A stretch of 64,000 bases of DNA from Candidatus Sumerlaea chitinivorans (GTDB taxonomy: Bacteria; Sumerlaeota; Sumerlaeia; Sumerlaeales; Sumerlaeaceae): positions 2,306,572-2,370,571 of the forward strand of contig CP030759.1 in assembly GCA_003290465.1 (NCBI GenBank), written 5' to 3'. Under the pieces are notes generated by a model that worked only from the letters and a program-made list of their open reading frames with translations, did not search any database and was not told where the DNA came from. This document shows positions 38,273-47,473 of the stretch, one piece after another (position 1 is the first letter of the stretch; every line of letters starts with the position of its first letter). Both the position numbers and the translations under genes were made by a program.

Positions 38273-39775
38273 TTAGGCAGAGGAGGTTTTCCCGCCGGAC
38301 TTCGACCGAATCGCATCCAAAGCGATGCAAAAGGCAGCGTAAAACTCGCGGATGACCCGCGCTTCAAATTCGCTACAAAAGCCTTCCTGCACGCCGGCCT
38401 GGACTTCCTCAAACATGTTCACGAGGTGACGCCGGAGCGATTCGAGCTCCTCTTGCGTGCGGTCCATCAGGTTATCCTTGAAGAAGAGGATGCGCGGATC
38501 GGCCGGCGAGAGCTTTGGGAGAGGCATTGCCGGCGGCTTCTCCTCGGTAGGTGGCCGCGTCGGCGGTGCCGCGGCCAGCGAAGTGAAGGTACCCTGGAGA
38601 ATTGTGCCGCTGAGTTTCGGGTGACCGGCGCCGGATTCCGTACCCACGGGCTGCGTCTGCGGCGCCTCTGCGGTGGGTGCCTCTGCCGCGGCTCGCTCCG
38701 CCGAAGCCGCCGTAGCAGCAGCCGGGCTTGGCTCCTCTTCGGCGACCCCCACCGCGCGTTTCAATTCGCTCAGCCACGCTTCGAAGGCCAACTCGCGTTC
38801 GTCCTTCGCCTCTTGGACCATGGCCTGTAGCTCGATCGCCTTCTCAATGCGGGCCTTGAGATCCTTCAGTCCCGCATTTCCCGGCGCGTAACGCAGTCCC
38901 AAATCCACCGTCTCTTTTGCTTTTTTCAGGTTGTTCTCGCGAATGTAGTGGCGGGTCGCTGTTGTCAGCTCCTCAATCGCCTCAAAAGTGGATCCAAGCC
39001 TCAGATAAATCTCACCCAAGATACGGTGGCTATCCGGATACTCTGGGGCAAGCTCGATCATACGCTTGCACATATCGATCGCATCCTGAAGCTGGCCCTT
39101 GCGAACGTGGCGGTCCACCACCCACTTGAGCTGCGCAATGGCCTCATCCTCACGTTTCAGGCGCGAAAACAAGTAGGAGAGCTGCTTGCGCACCTTGATG
39201 TCGTCGGGACGGATGATGAGCAGGATGTTATAGATGTGGAGCATCTTGTCGAATTCGCCCCGCACCCCATAGTGCTCCGCCGCCTGAAGGTACTCGCGGT
39301 AGCCGGCCTCTTTATCTCCCAGCTCAAGATAAAGAGCTGCCAGCCGACAGCGGGTGATTTCGTTCTTGGGATCAAGCTGCACCGCTTTTTGGAGCAGCGG
39401 AAGAGCTTCGACAAGCTGGCCTTGCAGGATGAGGCGTTCCGCCCGCTCCACAAAATCCGCTGTCGACTCGCCTTGGTGGGCAATGCGGGCCATCGCCTCG
39501 GAGACGTCGCAGCCCATGTAAGCCGCGTAAAACTCGAGTAGGTTCCCCCCCTTGTGCCCCTCGCAGCCGGTGTACTGGCACTTGAACGTGTTGCTATCGG
39601 TGTAAATGATCAGGGAGCGCCGAATTTGATCCTTGTGGAGCGGACAGAAGAGGCGAATTGTGTTGCCCTCGCGATACAACGCGTTCTCGTGGAACCCCAT
39701 TTTGAGCAAGAGTTCCCACGCATTCAGCGAGGCGTTGAATTCTTTCTCTTCAGGTGAGAAATAGTAGTTTACCAC
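38273..39775 (-). CDS. CHC2-type zinc finger fused to TPR repeats
   Basis: 500 residues. The N-terminal 85 residues resemble the DnaG primase zinc-binding domain: FCPLHKDQ (Cys44, His47), FKCQYTGCEGHKGGNLLEF (Cys66, Cys71) and flanking strands. The Cys66-x4-Cys71 spacing is wider than in DnaG. There is no TOPRIM domain or RNA-polymerase-like core. Residues about 105-330 are tetratricopeptide repeats (VEALPLLQKAVQLDPKNEITRCRLAALYLELG and others). A Pro/Ala linker and a helical end domain follow. The protein is probably a nucleic-acid-binding scaffold; no role is known. GTG start, AGG site eight bases upstream. Confidence 0.75.
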   Translation of the reverse strand: MVNYYFSPEEKEFNASLNAWELLLKMGFHENALYREGNTIRLFCPLHKDQIRRSLIIYTDSNTFKCQYTGCEGHKGGNLLEFYAAYMGCDVSEAMARIAHQGESTADFVERAERLILQGQLVEALPLLQKAVQLDPKNEITRCRLAALYLELGDKEAGYREYLQAAEHYGVRGEFDKMLHIYNILLIIRPDDIKVRKQLSYLFSRLKREDEAIAQLKWVVDRHVRKGQLQDAIDMCKRMIELAPEYPDSHRILGEIYLRLGSTFEAIEELTTATRHYIRENNLKKAKETVDLGLRYAPGNAGLKDLKARIEKAIELQAMVQEAKDERELAFEAWLSELKRAVGVAEEEPSPAAATAASAERAAAEAPTAEAPQTQPVGTESGAGHPKLSGTILQGTFTSLAAAPPTRPPTEEKPPAMPLPKLSPADPRILFFKDNLMDRTQEELESLRRHLVNMFEEVQAGVQEGFCSEFEARVIREFYAAFCIALDAIRSKSGGKTSSA

Positions 39776-39920
39776 GCCGCTGACCTATCTTTCAGTCTTT
39801 GACAATCGCTTGCAAGTGTTTCATGCCACGAGCTTGTCTGTAAAGGATAAACCTATGGAACTGTACCACAGAACCGGAAAAAACGTCGAGCCGACAATGA
39901 TTTTGCAGGACAGGAACCGC

Positions 39921-41087
39921 ATGCCGTCACCCCGAAAAATGCGCGAAAGTAATCCGAGATCCGCGGCCATCCTTCCAGGCCGAAAAAGCCGCTGGAGCCT
40001 GAGAGGGTGCGTTCGGCAATACCAAGTCGCGGCACTCGCATGCTTCGTTGCCTTGCTAAGTGTGCCCGCTCTTGGGGAATACAAAGACATTCTCATTCAC
40101 CGGGATGGGACGCGGGTCGAAGGAACGATCACCGAGGAAACCGCCACAAAAATCGTCATCCAAACCGAGAAGTTTGGGCAGCTCCATTTTCAGAAGCGCG
40201 ACCTCGTGACGATTGACCGTGGGCGCGACCGTGAGGCGCGTGAGGCAGCCGCTGCTAAGGTCACCCCCACGCCCTACAACTATGCCGTTTTTATTCCTGA
40301 AGGACCTGTGAACGCTTTGTCTCCACCCGTGCAAATTCCGGTGATTGCCGGGCTCATTCTGCGCGGAGTCACCCCGCCCGCGTCCCCTTCGCCCGCGTCG
40401 GTCTCGGCTGACACAGCTACAACACCCGCCGAGGAGTTGCCCCCGACGCAACAGGTGCCGGCCGCTACCCCCATGGCGTCGGCTTCCCCCCTGCCACCGC
40501 CCACGGCCAGTCCCGCGAGTGCGAGCGCAAGCGCCGAGGCCGGCGCGGTAACGGCGTCCCGTGGCATCGCGCAGTTATCGCGAGCCGGCAAAGCTGTGAG
40601 TCTCAAAGTGGGGACTCCGCTTGGTGTCGGCGACACGATCGAAACCGGCCTCGACAGTGCAGTCGTCCTGCGCCTACTCACGGGTCACAAAATTGCTCTT
40701 GGGCCTCGCACTATTGTGCGGATTTCAAAGGTTTCTATGAGCGGAGGGTGTGTCCTCCGCCTCGAGAGTGGGGTAGTTTGGTGCGACGCGCCGGCGGAGC
40801 TCCCTGCTCCCGCAAAACTTTTTACGCTTGAAACGCCGGACTGCATCCTGACGCCGGAGCCAACAGATCTCGCCAGCGGGGCGACTGTAAAAGTTGCCTT
40901 ACTCGAGGACGGAACATTATTTGTTGGGTCGCTCAAAGGCAAAATGATCTTCTATCATGCAGGAACCGAGTTTAAAACGATTCCCAGTAACATGCCTGTC
41001 GTCTTTGACCGCAGCCGAACCCAGATGACGGAAATGCCCAACCTCCTCCCCCAGCTTCAAACCGAGTGGCAGCAGGTCCGGGAGTAG
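39921..41087 (+). CDS. FecR-like secreted protein
   Basis: 388 residues from the ATG at 39921, chosen for the AGGA site before it; upstream Met codons are in frame but lack a site. After a basic N-terminus, YQVAALACFVALLSVPALG is a signal or anchor. Next is a short beta domain (KDILIHRDGTRVEGTITEE), then a Pro/Ala/Ser linker of about 100 residues, then a FecR-like domain (about 235-330; GKAVSLKVGTPLGVGDTIETGLDSAVVLRLLTG split over strands). FecR domains are usually periplasmic signal or structural modules. No sigma factor gene lies beside it, so regulation of transport is not implied. Confidence 0.65.
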   Translation: MPSPRKMRESNPRSAAILPGRKSRWSLRGCVRQYQVAALACFVALLSVPALGEYKDILIHRDGTRVEGTITEETATKIVIQTEKFGQLHFQKRDLVTIDRGRDREAREAAAAKVTPTPYNYAVFIPEGPVNALSPPVQIPVIAGLILRGVTPPASPSPASVSADTATTPAEELPPTQQVPAATPMASASPLPPPTASPASASASAEAGAVTASRGIAQLSRAGKAVSLKVGTPLGVGDTIETGLDSAVVLRLLTGHKIALGPRTIVRISKVSMSGGCVLRLESGVVWCDAPAELPAPAKLFTLETPDCILTPEPTDLASGATVKVALLEDGTLFVGSLKGKMIFYHAGTEFKTIPSNMPVVFDRSRTQMTEMPNLLPQLQTEWQQVRE

Positions 41088-41737
41088 ACGCGAAGGGCCC
41101 CCTTGACGCTATCATCTGGACGATCAGTATCCCCAGCTAGGTGAATTGCTGCCTTCTATGAATTGCCTTGCCACACGAGAGGGGCATGGGGTGATCACAT
41201 ATTGGCCCGCCACGTCAAAGTAAGGTGTCGATTCTCTCAGGCGAAATTCAATCGGATGAATCTCGCCCACCGGAACGCCGTTCGTACCGGGAGCAAGTCG
41301 TCCCCTTTGTTAGGCTTGCGATCCAAAGGTAGGGCGCATGGTTTCAACCAAGGAAGTAGAAGCTAAAGCCACTGTTTGGCCTAGGTGCACTGCCGTGTTC
41401 AGATCCCAAACACCTGAGGTGCTGCATTCTACTTCCGAAATCGTGACCTGATTGAAGGCCGTGACGCCAGCGGATCAAAATGCGTCAACAACCACCTTTC
41501 TGGGAAGTACGCTCGTCCCCTTGCACACGAAGGCAGAAGCTGGCGAAAACGCCGCCGTTCATTGCATTTGAAATAGTTACGAATCTTATTTCACGCAGCG
41601 CGACACACCCACATTCCGTATGAACCAAGAATCACCGAGCCGACCGGCCGTGATCGGCATCAAACTTGCTCTCCTCGTGATGTGCCGAATTGGTATTGTG
41701 ACAGATCGGTGACGGTCTTCCCTGCGAGGGTCGAGCT
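41088..41737. other. Intergenic region, 650 bases
   Basis: Between the FecR-like gene and the small secreted protein. Open frames here are short and random. I see no RNA gene or terminator, only the GAGGG site of the next gene at its end. Confidence 0.4.
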
Positions 41738-41998
41738 ATGAAGAAAAAAGTTCTCGGCAGCCTATTGGGAATCGCGATGGTTGGGTTGACAATGCTGGGT
41801 GGGCAACCGGCGCACGCACGTTCCAGTTGGTACGTGAGCTTTTCCACGGGGCCGGTGTGCTACTATCCTGCACCGGTCTACTATCGGCCGGTGGTGTACG
41901 CAAGGCCAGTGGTGGTGTGCCCGCCCCCAGTCGTTTATTACCCCGCGCCTGTGTGCGGTGGGATCTCCATCGGATATTACCATCGCCATCGCCACTAA
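41738..41998 (+). CDS. Small secreted Tyr/Pro/Val/His-rich protein
   Basis: 86 residues. MKKKVLGSLLGIAMVGLTML is a typical signal peptide with cleavage near AHA (residue 27). The mature part is repetitive (YYPAPVYYRPVVYARPVVV), with three Cys and a C-terminal HRHRH that could bind metal. Relatives are common as small outer-surface proteins in many bacteria, with no known function. A strong terminator follows. Confidence 0.75.
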   Translation: MKKKVLGSLLGIAMVGLTMLGGQPAHARSSWYVSFSTGPVCYYPAPVYYRPVVYARPVVVCPPPVVYYPAPVCGGISIGYYHRHRH

Positions 41999-42037
41999 AA
42001 CTTTAGACAGTACCCCTCACATACCCCTCCCTGAATA

Positions 42038-42073
42038 GAGCCCGGTTTGCGGTGCCGGGCTCACTTTTATTTT
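42038..42073 (+). terminator. Terminator of the small secreted protein
   Basis: GAGCCCGG (42038-42045) pairs with CCGGGCTC (42055-42062) and is followed by ACTTTTATTTT. Confidence 0.88.
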
Positions 42074-42489
42074 GGGGATACGCCAAAGCGAGCGATCGAA
42101 GAGCACCCGAACGACCAACGTCATTGTGCCCTACCCTTATCCCGCCCCAGCTGTGCGGCGGTGAGATGGCTACGTAAGACAATCTATGGGAGAGGGGAAC
42201 GTCAGCCATGAAATCGTAAAGCATGGCGTTTCTCCGCACGAGAAAAGCCAGAAAACCGTCCCAAAAAAGCCTGCGCACGTGGATCCTGAAGACACCGACG
42301 AGCGGCCGCCCACTGGAATAGTGCACCTGCCAAAGTGTTTTTTGGGAGAGAGAGCCATGATCCAACGGTACATCGGGCATGCGTCCATCGCCCCTGCGAT
42401 GAAAAAAGAATGCAAAGTTTGAAGCAAAAGGGAATATGGACCAAATTAGTACTGTATCAAACCCCAAAGTTGATTAGGTGCGCCAAGCT
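42074..42489. other. Intergenic region upstream of the PTPS gene
   Basis: A 416-base gap between the terminator and the pterin synthase. A minus-strand frame here (42003-42467) covers the terminator and has no recognisable features. No riboswitch was identified. Confidence 0.4.
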
Positions 42490-42927
42490 ATGTACCTCGT
42501 AAAAATACGCATGCAGTTTGCAGCCGCCCATCGGTTGTGCCGCGAAGACCTCAGCGACGAGGAGAACTTCGCGATCTACGGGAAGTGCGCGAATCCCAAC
42601 GGCCACGGGCACAACTACGACCTCGAGGTCGCTGTCGAGGGAGAGCTCGACCCCGCGACCGGTATGGTCGTCAACTTCTATGATCTGCAGCGGGTGGTGG
42701 AAGAGCACATCTTCAACAAGGTGGACCACAAAAACCTGAATAAGGATGTAGACTTCCTGCATGGGGTAATCCCAACCGCCGAGAACCTTGCCAGATGCTT
42801 CTGGGAAGTTCTGGAACCACACGTCCGACCAGCACGACTTTTCAGCATTACGGTTGCCGAGGGTGAGGCAAATGTGGTCACTTATTTTGGCCCCAGAAAT
42901 CGAACCGGTGTATCGAATGGGGAGTAA
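42490..42927 (+). CDS. 6-Pyruvoyl-tetrahydropterin synthase-like (PTPS)
   Basis: 145 residues from the ATG at 42490. The zinc ligands are His in AAAHRLC and the two His of NGHGHNYDL. The catalytic Cys lies in GKCANPNGHGH, with Cys five residues before HGH as in animal PTPS; QueD proteins have three. The second half has VVNFYDLQRVVEEHIFNKVDHKNLN, again PTPS-like. The enzyme turns 7,8-dihydroneopterin triphosphate into 6-pyruvoyl-tetrahydropterin. Next to folE it would act in biopterin synthesis rather than queuosine, but QueD-like activity is not excluded. Confidence 0.8.
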   Translation: MYLVKIRMQFAAAHRLCREDLSDEENFAIYGKCANPNGHGHNYDLEVAVEGELDPATGMVVNFYDLQRVVEEHIFNKVDHKNLNKDVDFLHGVIPTAENLARCFWEVLEPHVRPARLFSITVAEGEANVVTYFGPRNRTGVSNGE

Positions 42928-43037
42928 CGAATTCCATCGAGGTTTGACGGATTCGGAGGTCAAAGCTGGCGCGCGAGTGAAAAGTTTTTGGGGAGGGTCA
43001 ACCACGACCCCTTTCCCAATGAAAGGAGAAAACGGCT

Positions 43038-43691
43038 ATGGCAGAGACCCATGCCCACATTCGCGATATCATTGAGCAGGCAGACGAGCTTGCACTTGCC
43101 GAGGACGTTCAGCCCTCGCACAATCCGGAACTTGAAGCGCTCGTTCGCCGCTTGCTTGAACTCATCGGCGAGGACCCCCAGCGGGAAGGTCTCCAACGCA
43201 CGCCCTTGCGCGTGGCCCGCGCTTGGGAAGCCCTGACCGCCGGCTACACGATGTCGCTCGACAGAATCGTCAATAACGCAATTTTTCACGAAAAGTATGA
43301 CGAGATTGTCTCCGTCAAAAACATCCATTTCTTTAGCCTTTGCGAACATCACCTGTTGCCCTTCTTTGGTATCGCCAACGTCGGCTACATTCCCAACGGC
43401 CGCGTGATTGGGTTGAGCAAAATCCCCCGCATCGTGGACATGTTTGCGCGGCGCCTCCAGCTTCAGGAGCGCCTCACTTCGCAAATCGCCGAAACCATCC
43501 AACAGGTGCTCCGCCCGCGCGGCGTAGCAGTCGTCGTCGAAGCCTACCATCTGTGCATGATGATGCGGGGAGTCGAAAAGCAGGATAGCCTCACCGTGAC
43601 CAGCTGCATGTTGGGTGATTTCAAGACGAACCCCCAAACGCGAAATGAGTTTCTGGAGCTGTGTGGCCGGCATTCGCTCAAAGGTAGATAA
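43038..43691 (+). CDS. folE: GTP cyclohydrolase I
   Basis: 217 residues, normal length. [13 protein letters not shown] holds the zinc Cys and His. Then come [27 protein letters not shown] and, near the end, [18 protein letters not shown] with the second zinc Cys. It makes dihydroneopterin triphosphate from GTP, the shared first step to folate, biopterin and related pterins. The N-terminal 35 residues are a helical extension. AAGGAG lies upstream. It is downstream of the PTPS gene, which uses its product. Confidence 0.97.
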   Translation: MAETHAHIRDIIEQADELALAEDVQPSHNPELEALVRRLLELIGEDPQREGLQRTPLRVARAWEALTAGYTMSLDRIVNNAIFHEKYDEIVSVKNIHFFSLCEHHLLPFFGIANVGYIPNGRVIGLSKIPRIVDMFARRLQLQERLTSQIAETIQQVLRPRGVAVVVEAYHLCMMMRGVEKQDSLTVTSCMLGDFKTNPQTRNEFLELCGRHSLKGR

Positions 43692-43783
43692 CCACTGAGT
43701 CGGGCCCACGTGCCGATGGCTCCACGCAATAAAACGTATCGCTTGCAAATTAGAAGAAGCCGAAAGCGTGTAGTAGATTTGCC

Positions 43784-45247
43784 ATGAGTCGCCGCCGAGT
43801 GCTATTGATTGTGCCGCCCACGGGTCTCTACATCCGTGAGGATCGGTGCCAGACGCCCATCGAGGAAATGAAGACGATCGCTTTGCGGCCGCCCATCGAC
43901 CTCATGTACTCGGCAGCCTCCACGGAAAAAGCAGGGTGTGAATGCCGGCTGGTAGACTACCCGGCCGAGCGCAAATCGTGGCGCGATCTCGAAGCGGACA
44001 TCGTCGACTTCCGCCCCCACGTCCTGATGATCTCGGTCACAACTCCATCCCTGGCTCAAGATTTAGAAGCAGCCCGGGTGGCTAAACGGTTGGATCCGGG
44101 CATCCTCACGGTTGCCAAGGGTGCACATTTTCTGGTTTACGACCGCGAAACGTTGGAGCAGTGCCCGGAGCTCGACTGTGTCATCCGAGGCGAATACGAG
44201 TTGACTGCCGCGGAGCTCGGCGTGGGGGCGCCGCTGGACTCCATCCTCGGCATCACGTGGCGACGGCCAGACGGCATCATTCAGCAGAATCCCCCGCGCC
44301 CCTTCATCGAAGACCTCGATTCGATCCCCTTCCCCGCCCGACACTTGGTGCGCAATGAACTCTACTTTCGGCCGGACACCATGGAGCCGCAAACAACCAT
44401 CGTCACGAACCGCGGCTGCCCCCACTCGTGCGTCTATTGCCTTGCGCCCGTCGTGTCCGGCAAAAAGAACCGCTATCGCTCGGTTGGGAACGTTCTTGCC
44501 GAGATTCGCGAATGCGTCGAGCGCTTCGGGATTCGCAACTTCCTCTTCCGCAGCGATCTTTTCACCCAGAACAAGAAGTGGGTCATTGAGCTCTGCCAAG
44601 CGATCATTGACGCGAAGCTCGACATCGAGTGGGCGAGTAACTCGCGCGTGGATACCATCAACGCCGAAATGCTCCATTGGATGAAAAAGGCAGGCTGCTG
44701 GATCATCGCCTACGGCGTCGAGAGTGGGAATCAGGAGATGCTCGACCTAATGAAAAAGAAGGCAACGGTCGAGCAAGCGCGCGAGGCCATCCGCCTGACG
44801 CGCGAAGCCGGTATCAAGAGTAGCGTCTATCTGCTGATGGGCCTGCCGTGGGAACGGCCAGAAACGATTGAGGACAATATCCGCTTTGCCCAAGAGCTCA
44901 TGCCCGATTTCCTCGAGATCTTCTACACCTACCCATTCCCCGGCACCGAGCTCACACGCATTGCAATTGAGCAAGGGCTCATGCGCGAGGGAGAGATCCC
45001 CATTGAGGCCTACTCGCGTCCCGCCATTGGAAGTCTCTATATGACCCGCGACGAACTGGCGGCGTGGCGGCGGCGTGCCCTCCGACGCATTTATCTCCAA
45101 CCCCGGTACATTTGGCGTACCCTGCGTGGGGCCCGCTCACCTAAAGAACTTGCAAACTACGTCAAGTATGGGTTGCTCACCCTCCGCGACCTCTTTCGGA
45201 ACGGTTCCACGACGGATGAGTCGCTGAAAGCCAAGGCCATGGAATGA
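43784..45247 (+). CDS. B12-binding-type radical SAM protein
   Basis: 487 residues. The N-terminal 150 residues have a Rossmann-like cobalamin-binding fold (VLLIVPPTGLY, VLMISVTTPSLAQDLEAAR, VIRGEYE). The radical SAM motif is TNRGCPHSCVYC (CxxxCxxC). The barrel has NFLFRSDLFT, GVESGNQEMLDLMKK and LMGLPWERPETIEDN. Such enzymes often methylate or cyclise unactivated carbons, for example in hopanoid or tetrapyrrole synthesis. The substrate is unknown. The gene lies after the pterin genes and before metK, which supplies its S-adenosylmethionine. Both links are contextual only. Confidence 0.88.
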   Translation: MSRRRVLLIVPPTGLYIREDRCQTPIEEMKTIALRPPIDLMYSAASTEKAGCECRLVDYPAERKSWRDLEADIVDFRPHVLMISVTTPSLAQDLEAARVAKRLDPGILTVAKGAHFLVYDRETLEQCPELDCVIRGEYELTAAELGVGAPLDSILGITWRRPDGIIQQNPPRPFIEDLDSIPFPARHLVRNELYFRPDTMEPQTTIVTNRGCPHSCVYCLAPVVSGKKNRYRSVGNVLAEIRECVERFGIRNFLFRSDLFTQNKKWVIELCQAIIDAKLDIEWASNSRVDTINAEMLHWMKKAGCWIIAYGVESGNQEMLDLMKKKATVEQAREAIRLTREAGIKSSVYLLMGLPWERPETIEDNIRFAQELMPDFLEIFYTYPFPGTELTRIAIEQGLMREGEIPIEAYSRPAIGSLYMTRDELAAWRRRALRRIYLQPRYIWRTLRGARSPKELANYVKYGLLTLRDLFRNGSTTDESLKAKAME

Positions 45248-45436
45248 CGCAACGGCCACGCCCAACACCAAACCTTGCCTTTCGAGCAGAGCTATCCGCA
45301 GATTGGGCGGGTCCGCGGCGTTTTGATGCCCCGGCATCGGCGATAGCTGGGCCCCGTGCGCAATTTTTCTTGCGTTCAGGGGGTATCCCAAAAGTTTCTT
45401 AGCGAATGCAATGAAAGAAAAAGGAGTTATTCCCGT

Positions 45437-46603
45437 ATGACCCGACGCTTCCTATTCACGTCTGAGAGCGTCTCAGAAGGGCACCCAGACAAGGTTTGCG
45501 ACCAGATCTCCGATGCCGTGCTCGATGCCTGCCTTGCGCAGGACCCACAGAGTCGCGTGGCGTGCGAGTGCTTGGCGACAACCGGCATGGTTGTGGTCGC
45601 TGGCGAGATTACCACAAAAGCCATCGTGAACTACGCCGACATCGCCCGCGAAACGCTCCGCGGCATCGGCTACGTGGATGATGAATTCGGAATCAACGCT
45701 GACACCTGCGCCGTTCTGGTGGCTCTCGATCGCCAATCGCCGGACATCGCGATGGGCGTGGATGAGGGCGAAAACAAAGAGCAAGGCGCCGGCGACCAAG
45801 GCATGATGTTTGGCTACGCCTGTAAGGAAACCCCCGAGCTCATGCCATTGCCCATCATGCTGGCGCATCAGCTTCTGCTGAAACTCTCCGAAATCCGAAA
45901 GGCCAAGAAACTGCCCTACCTCCGCCCAGATTCAAAATCCCAGGTCACCGTCGAATACAACGACAAAGGGCAACCGCAGGGTGTGGAGACGGTCGTCATC
46001 TCGACGCAGCACTCCCCCGACGTGACCCCTGAGGACATCAAAAAGGACCTGATGGAGGTCTTGTTCCCCGAAGTGCTGGGCAATTGGTGGGACCCCAAGA
46101 AGATCAAGGTCTGGGTCAATCCCACCGGTCGCTTTGTGATCGGCGGACCGCACGGCGACACGGGGCTCACCGGTCGCAAAATCATTGTGGACACCTACGG
46201 CGGCATGGGGCGCCACGGCGGCGGGGCCTTCAGCGGCAAAGACCCCAGCAAGGTGGATCGCTCGGCCGCATACGCCGCGCGCTGGGTTGCAAAGAACCTT
46301 GTCGCGGCCGGCTTAGCGGAACGCTGCGAGGTCCAAGTCGCCTACGCGATCGGTGTCGCAAAACCCGTTTCGATCCTTGTGGATACGAAGGGAACTGGTA
46401 AGTACGACGATGAAAAGCTGACGAAGCTTGTGGAAGCGACCTTTGATCTTCGGCCGCGCGCAATCATTGAGCAACTGCAACTGCGTCGGCCGATCTATTT
46501 GCCCACGGCCGCTTACGGGCACTTCGGCCGCACCGGCGACGGCTTCACGTGGGAAAAGACCAATATGGTGGAAGAACTCGAGAAAAATCTCGCAAAACTG
46601 TGA
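45437..46603 (+). CDS. metK: S-adenosylmethionine synthetase
   Basis: 388 residues from the ATG at 45437, with AAGGAG upstream; the frame is open earlier but lacks a ribosome site. Motifs: [20 protein letters not shown] at the N-terminus, [12 protein letters not shown] (methionine/ATP), and [19 protein letters not shown]. It makes the methyl donor from methionine and ATP. I found no SAM riboswitch in the 190-base upstream gap. Confidence 0.98.
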   Translation: MTRRFLFTSESVSEGHPDKVCDQISDAVLDACLAQDPQSRVACECLATTGMVVVAGEITTKAIVNYADIARETLRGIGYVDDEFGINADTCAVLVALDRQSPDIAMGVDEGENKEQGAGDQGMMFGYACKETPELMPLPIMLAHQLLLKLSEIRKAKKLPYLRPDSKSQVTVEYNDKGQPQGVETVVISTQHSPDVTPEDIKKDLMEVLFPEVLGNWWDPKKIKVWVNPTGRFVIGGPHGDTGLTGRKIIVDTYGGMGRHGGGAFSGKDPSKVDRSAAYAARWVAKNLVAAGLAERCEVQVAYAIGVAKPVSILVDTKGTGKYDDEKLTKLVEATFDLRPRAIIEQLQLRRPIYLPTAAYGHFGRTGDGFTWEKTNMVEELEKNLAKL

Positions 46604-46719
46604 GGTAAACGAAGTGGCTGCGATTGGGTGGCCGATGTGGGTCCATTAGCCCACCGCGCCACCCAATCCCTTTCCTTCGCAGCCCTGAGGAGCCAGAGAG
46701 TAAGGGAGACCCAACAATC

Positions 46720-47268
46720 ATGAACGTGGCGCTGAAGGAATGGGCTGCCATCATCCGCGTGCTCGAGCAGGGCCGCCAGGTCGTACTTCTGCGCAAAGGC
46801 GGAATTGCTGAAGTCGAAGGGCGCTTCGAGCCCACCTATCGCGAGTTCCTTCTTTATCCGACGTTCGAGCACCAAGACATCCGGCTCATCGTAAGTGAAG
46901 TTCGACCCTTTGTGCGCCAGACGGAGGCCGAGCGCAAACCCGGCATCGTGCGCATTTCCTCCTTAGCCAAAGTCGAAAACGTCGCACAGGTGCACTCGCT
47001 CGAAGAATTTGAACGCCTCGGCGTGGAGCACGTCTTCACGGACGCCTACATCGAGCAGCGCCTGAACTATAAGCCCGACTTGCCCCTTTACGTGCTTCTC
47101 CTGCGCGTGAGCACTCTGCCCCACCCCGTCGAGATCGTCGAGACCCCCGCCTACGCTGGCTGCCGTTCGTGGGTGATTTTGGACGAAGATATCCCCACAG
47201 AAGGGGCATCGCCCGTGCTGACCGACCAAGAGTTCCAACGTCGCGCGGGCCTGCTGCTCCCGCGTTGA
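46720..47268 (+). CDS. DUF1802 family protein
   Basis: 182 residues from the ATG at 46720, with AAGGGAG upstream. It begins NVALKEWAAIIRVLEQGRQVVLLRKGGI, then FEPTYREFLLYPTFEHQ, the pattern of the DUF1802 family, which has no known function. No signal peptide or TM helix. It follows metK by 117 bases and may be in the same unit. Confidence 0.75.
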   Translation: MNVALKEWAAIIRVLEQGRQVVLLRKGGIAEVEGRFEPTYREFLLYPTFEHQDIRLIVSEVRPFVRQTEAERKPGIVRISSLAKVENVAQVHSLEEFERLGVEHVFTDAYIEQRLNYKPDLPLYVLLLRVSTLPHPVEIVETPAYAGCRSWVILDEDIPTEGASPVLTDQEFQRRAGLLLPR

Positions 47269-47473
47269 CCTGCTCGCCCGGACATCCCAGAGACGGACAC
47301 CGTGGTGGGCCCCAGCCATCTTCGCTTCGACTTCCCCCTGCTCCACGTGTCCTGAGAACCACGCTAAAGCAAGCTCTGCGAGGCGAACTCCCGCAACCTC
47401 CGAAGCCCAAGCAAGCGTAATATCATTTCAGCTTCTGAATCCTCGGTAAAATAATGCGGGTGGAGTTCGCGAC

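Noticed and set aside
45248-45436. Possible SAM riboswitch before metK
   Set aside because: No recognisable SAM-I, SAM-II or SAM-IV core was seen in the 189-base leader.
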